Assembly: GCA_963995525.1 (NCBI GenBank)
Contig: OZ023214.1
Span: forward strand, 15,704,199 to 15,768,198
Reading direction: 5' to 3'
From: Escarpia spicata
Lineage: Eukaryota; Annelida; Polychaeta; Sabellida; Siboglinidae
Length of the DNA: 64,000 nt
Made by a program: the position numbers and the translations under genes. Within the stretch, counting starts at the first letter, position 1; every line of letters begins with the position of its first letter. Below are positions 63,301 to 64,000 of the stretch, one piece after another. The notes beneath the pieces are model-generated. The model did not search any database, was not told the origin of the DNA, and saw only the letters and a program-made list of their open reading frames with translations.

Positions 63301-64000
63301 ATCCTAACAGAGTTCACTAAATTAAAAAAATATGTGCAGATTTGACACATCTTCATTTAAATTTGTATATTCTTAATGGTTGTTAAAATCAAACTAAAAT
63401 AAACTTAACACATGAAATAGCATTCGCCCTAGCTTTGGGTGCATACATGCAGTTAAACCCATGTGTTAAGTGGCGACATGTGTCGGTTATTTTATCTGCG
63501 CTGTTGCTCGTACATTCAGACTTCAGCAGTGGTTGTGCAATACGAAGTTTAATTTGTTTGTCGTCTGGAATGATGTTAAATTCGTGTTCTTGCATTTTAG
63601 TTGAGTAGCATATTTCCGTAATGGAAAGTTACGCTTTGTCGTGATCAGCAGGCCTTCTTGTCATGTATTAAATGTCGTTAGCAACAGTGCACTACAAATA
63701 AAACCAAATGGTGCATACATGTATAACTAGGATGGATCAACACCAATTCGGAGGTCAGAGGCCAATGGAGCGAATGGACATGGAAAGAGAGTAGTGGACC
63801 TCGACACCTAGGAGGAGATGTACCTACACTATTCCCCGTTCTTACCGTACGTCGTTTATTCTTCCGGATCGACTCGGCTGATTCATATATCTAACCAGCC
63901 GACGAGGTTTCCAGTCTGAAATAATTAGGAATATTCTCGTTGACGGGGTTTGGGTATGTTCTTCGTTAGATTACAATGTAGTCACCTGTTGGTGTATGTA
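60370..64000. other. No gene recognised
   Basis: Frames at 61193-61447 and 62562-62834 lack domains. A short telomere-like stretch (cctaaccctaa, and again aacctaaccct) lies at 62443-62492. The rest is A+T-rich. Confidence 0.4.

Overview
The window looks like nuclear DNA of an invertebrate animal. It has spliced genes with GT-AG introns, several non-LTR retrotransposons with animal-type reverse transcriptases, hAT and pogo/Tigger transposon relics, and very long microsatellites. One run of exactly 200 N (8028-8227) marks a scaffold join. Species cannot be named from the sequence; a mollusc, lancelet or similar invertebrate would fit. Most long open frames here are low-complexity repeats, not genes.

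The one clear host gene is MORN1 on the + strand, 43152-53762. I could assemble 13 exons with matching splice phases. They encode eight MORN repeats, a beta-rich middle domain, an acidic linker and the conserved GEYV...PPF C-terminal motif seen in vertebrate MORN1. The introns hold microsatellites and small DNA transposons, and the 3' end abuts an inverted-repeat element.

1-9.2 kb: a GT-rich microsatellite, a decayed LINE (about 2.83-4.71 kb, minus) whose reverse transcriptase is split by a CA tract, a hAT transposase remnant (4.73-5.29 kb, plus), another large CA tract and the assembly gap.

9.2-17.6 kb: a pogo/Tigger-like element with TA-flanked inverted ends at 9220 and 17626. A second element (9396-16846) with its own inverted ends (cactcttagaaa) and ACCGTA/TACGGT-rich subterminal repeats sits inside it. 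The inner element encloses at least two well-supported exons of an unrecognised gene and a truncated LINE.

18.7-22.4 kb: a THAP-like exon (+) and a broken SWIM zinc-finger gene (minus). The SWIM intron contains 38 head-to-tail copies of a 54/55-bp unit that spans the intron's own splice acceptor and the Cys-x-His half of the zinc finger. Read through, the 54-bp copies give a 644-residue open frame with a CxCx6CxH motif every 18 residues. This is the most unusual object in the window.

25-33 kb: tandem arrays with 8-, 43-, 15- and 32-bp units plus a LINE fragment. 33-43 kb: a degenerate 12-bp repeat, a possible tRNA-like SINE, MITEs, three LINE copies (one nearly full length, 37.36-40.48 kb, minus), a perfect 27-bp inverted repeat and a hAT transposase pseudogene with a nested MITE. 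54-64 kb: mostly non-coding, with two small candidate coding pieces, CA/GT microsatellites and a 38-bp tandem repeat.
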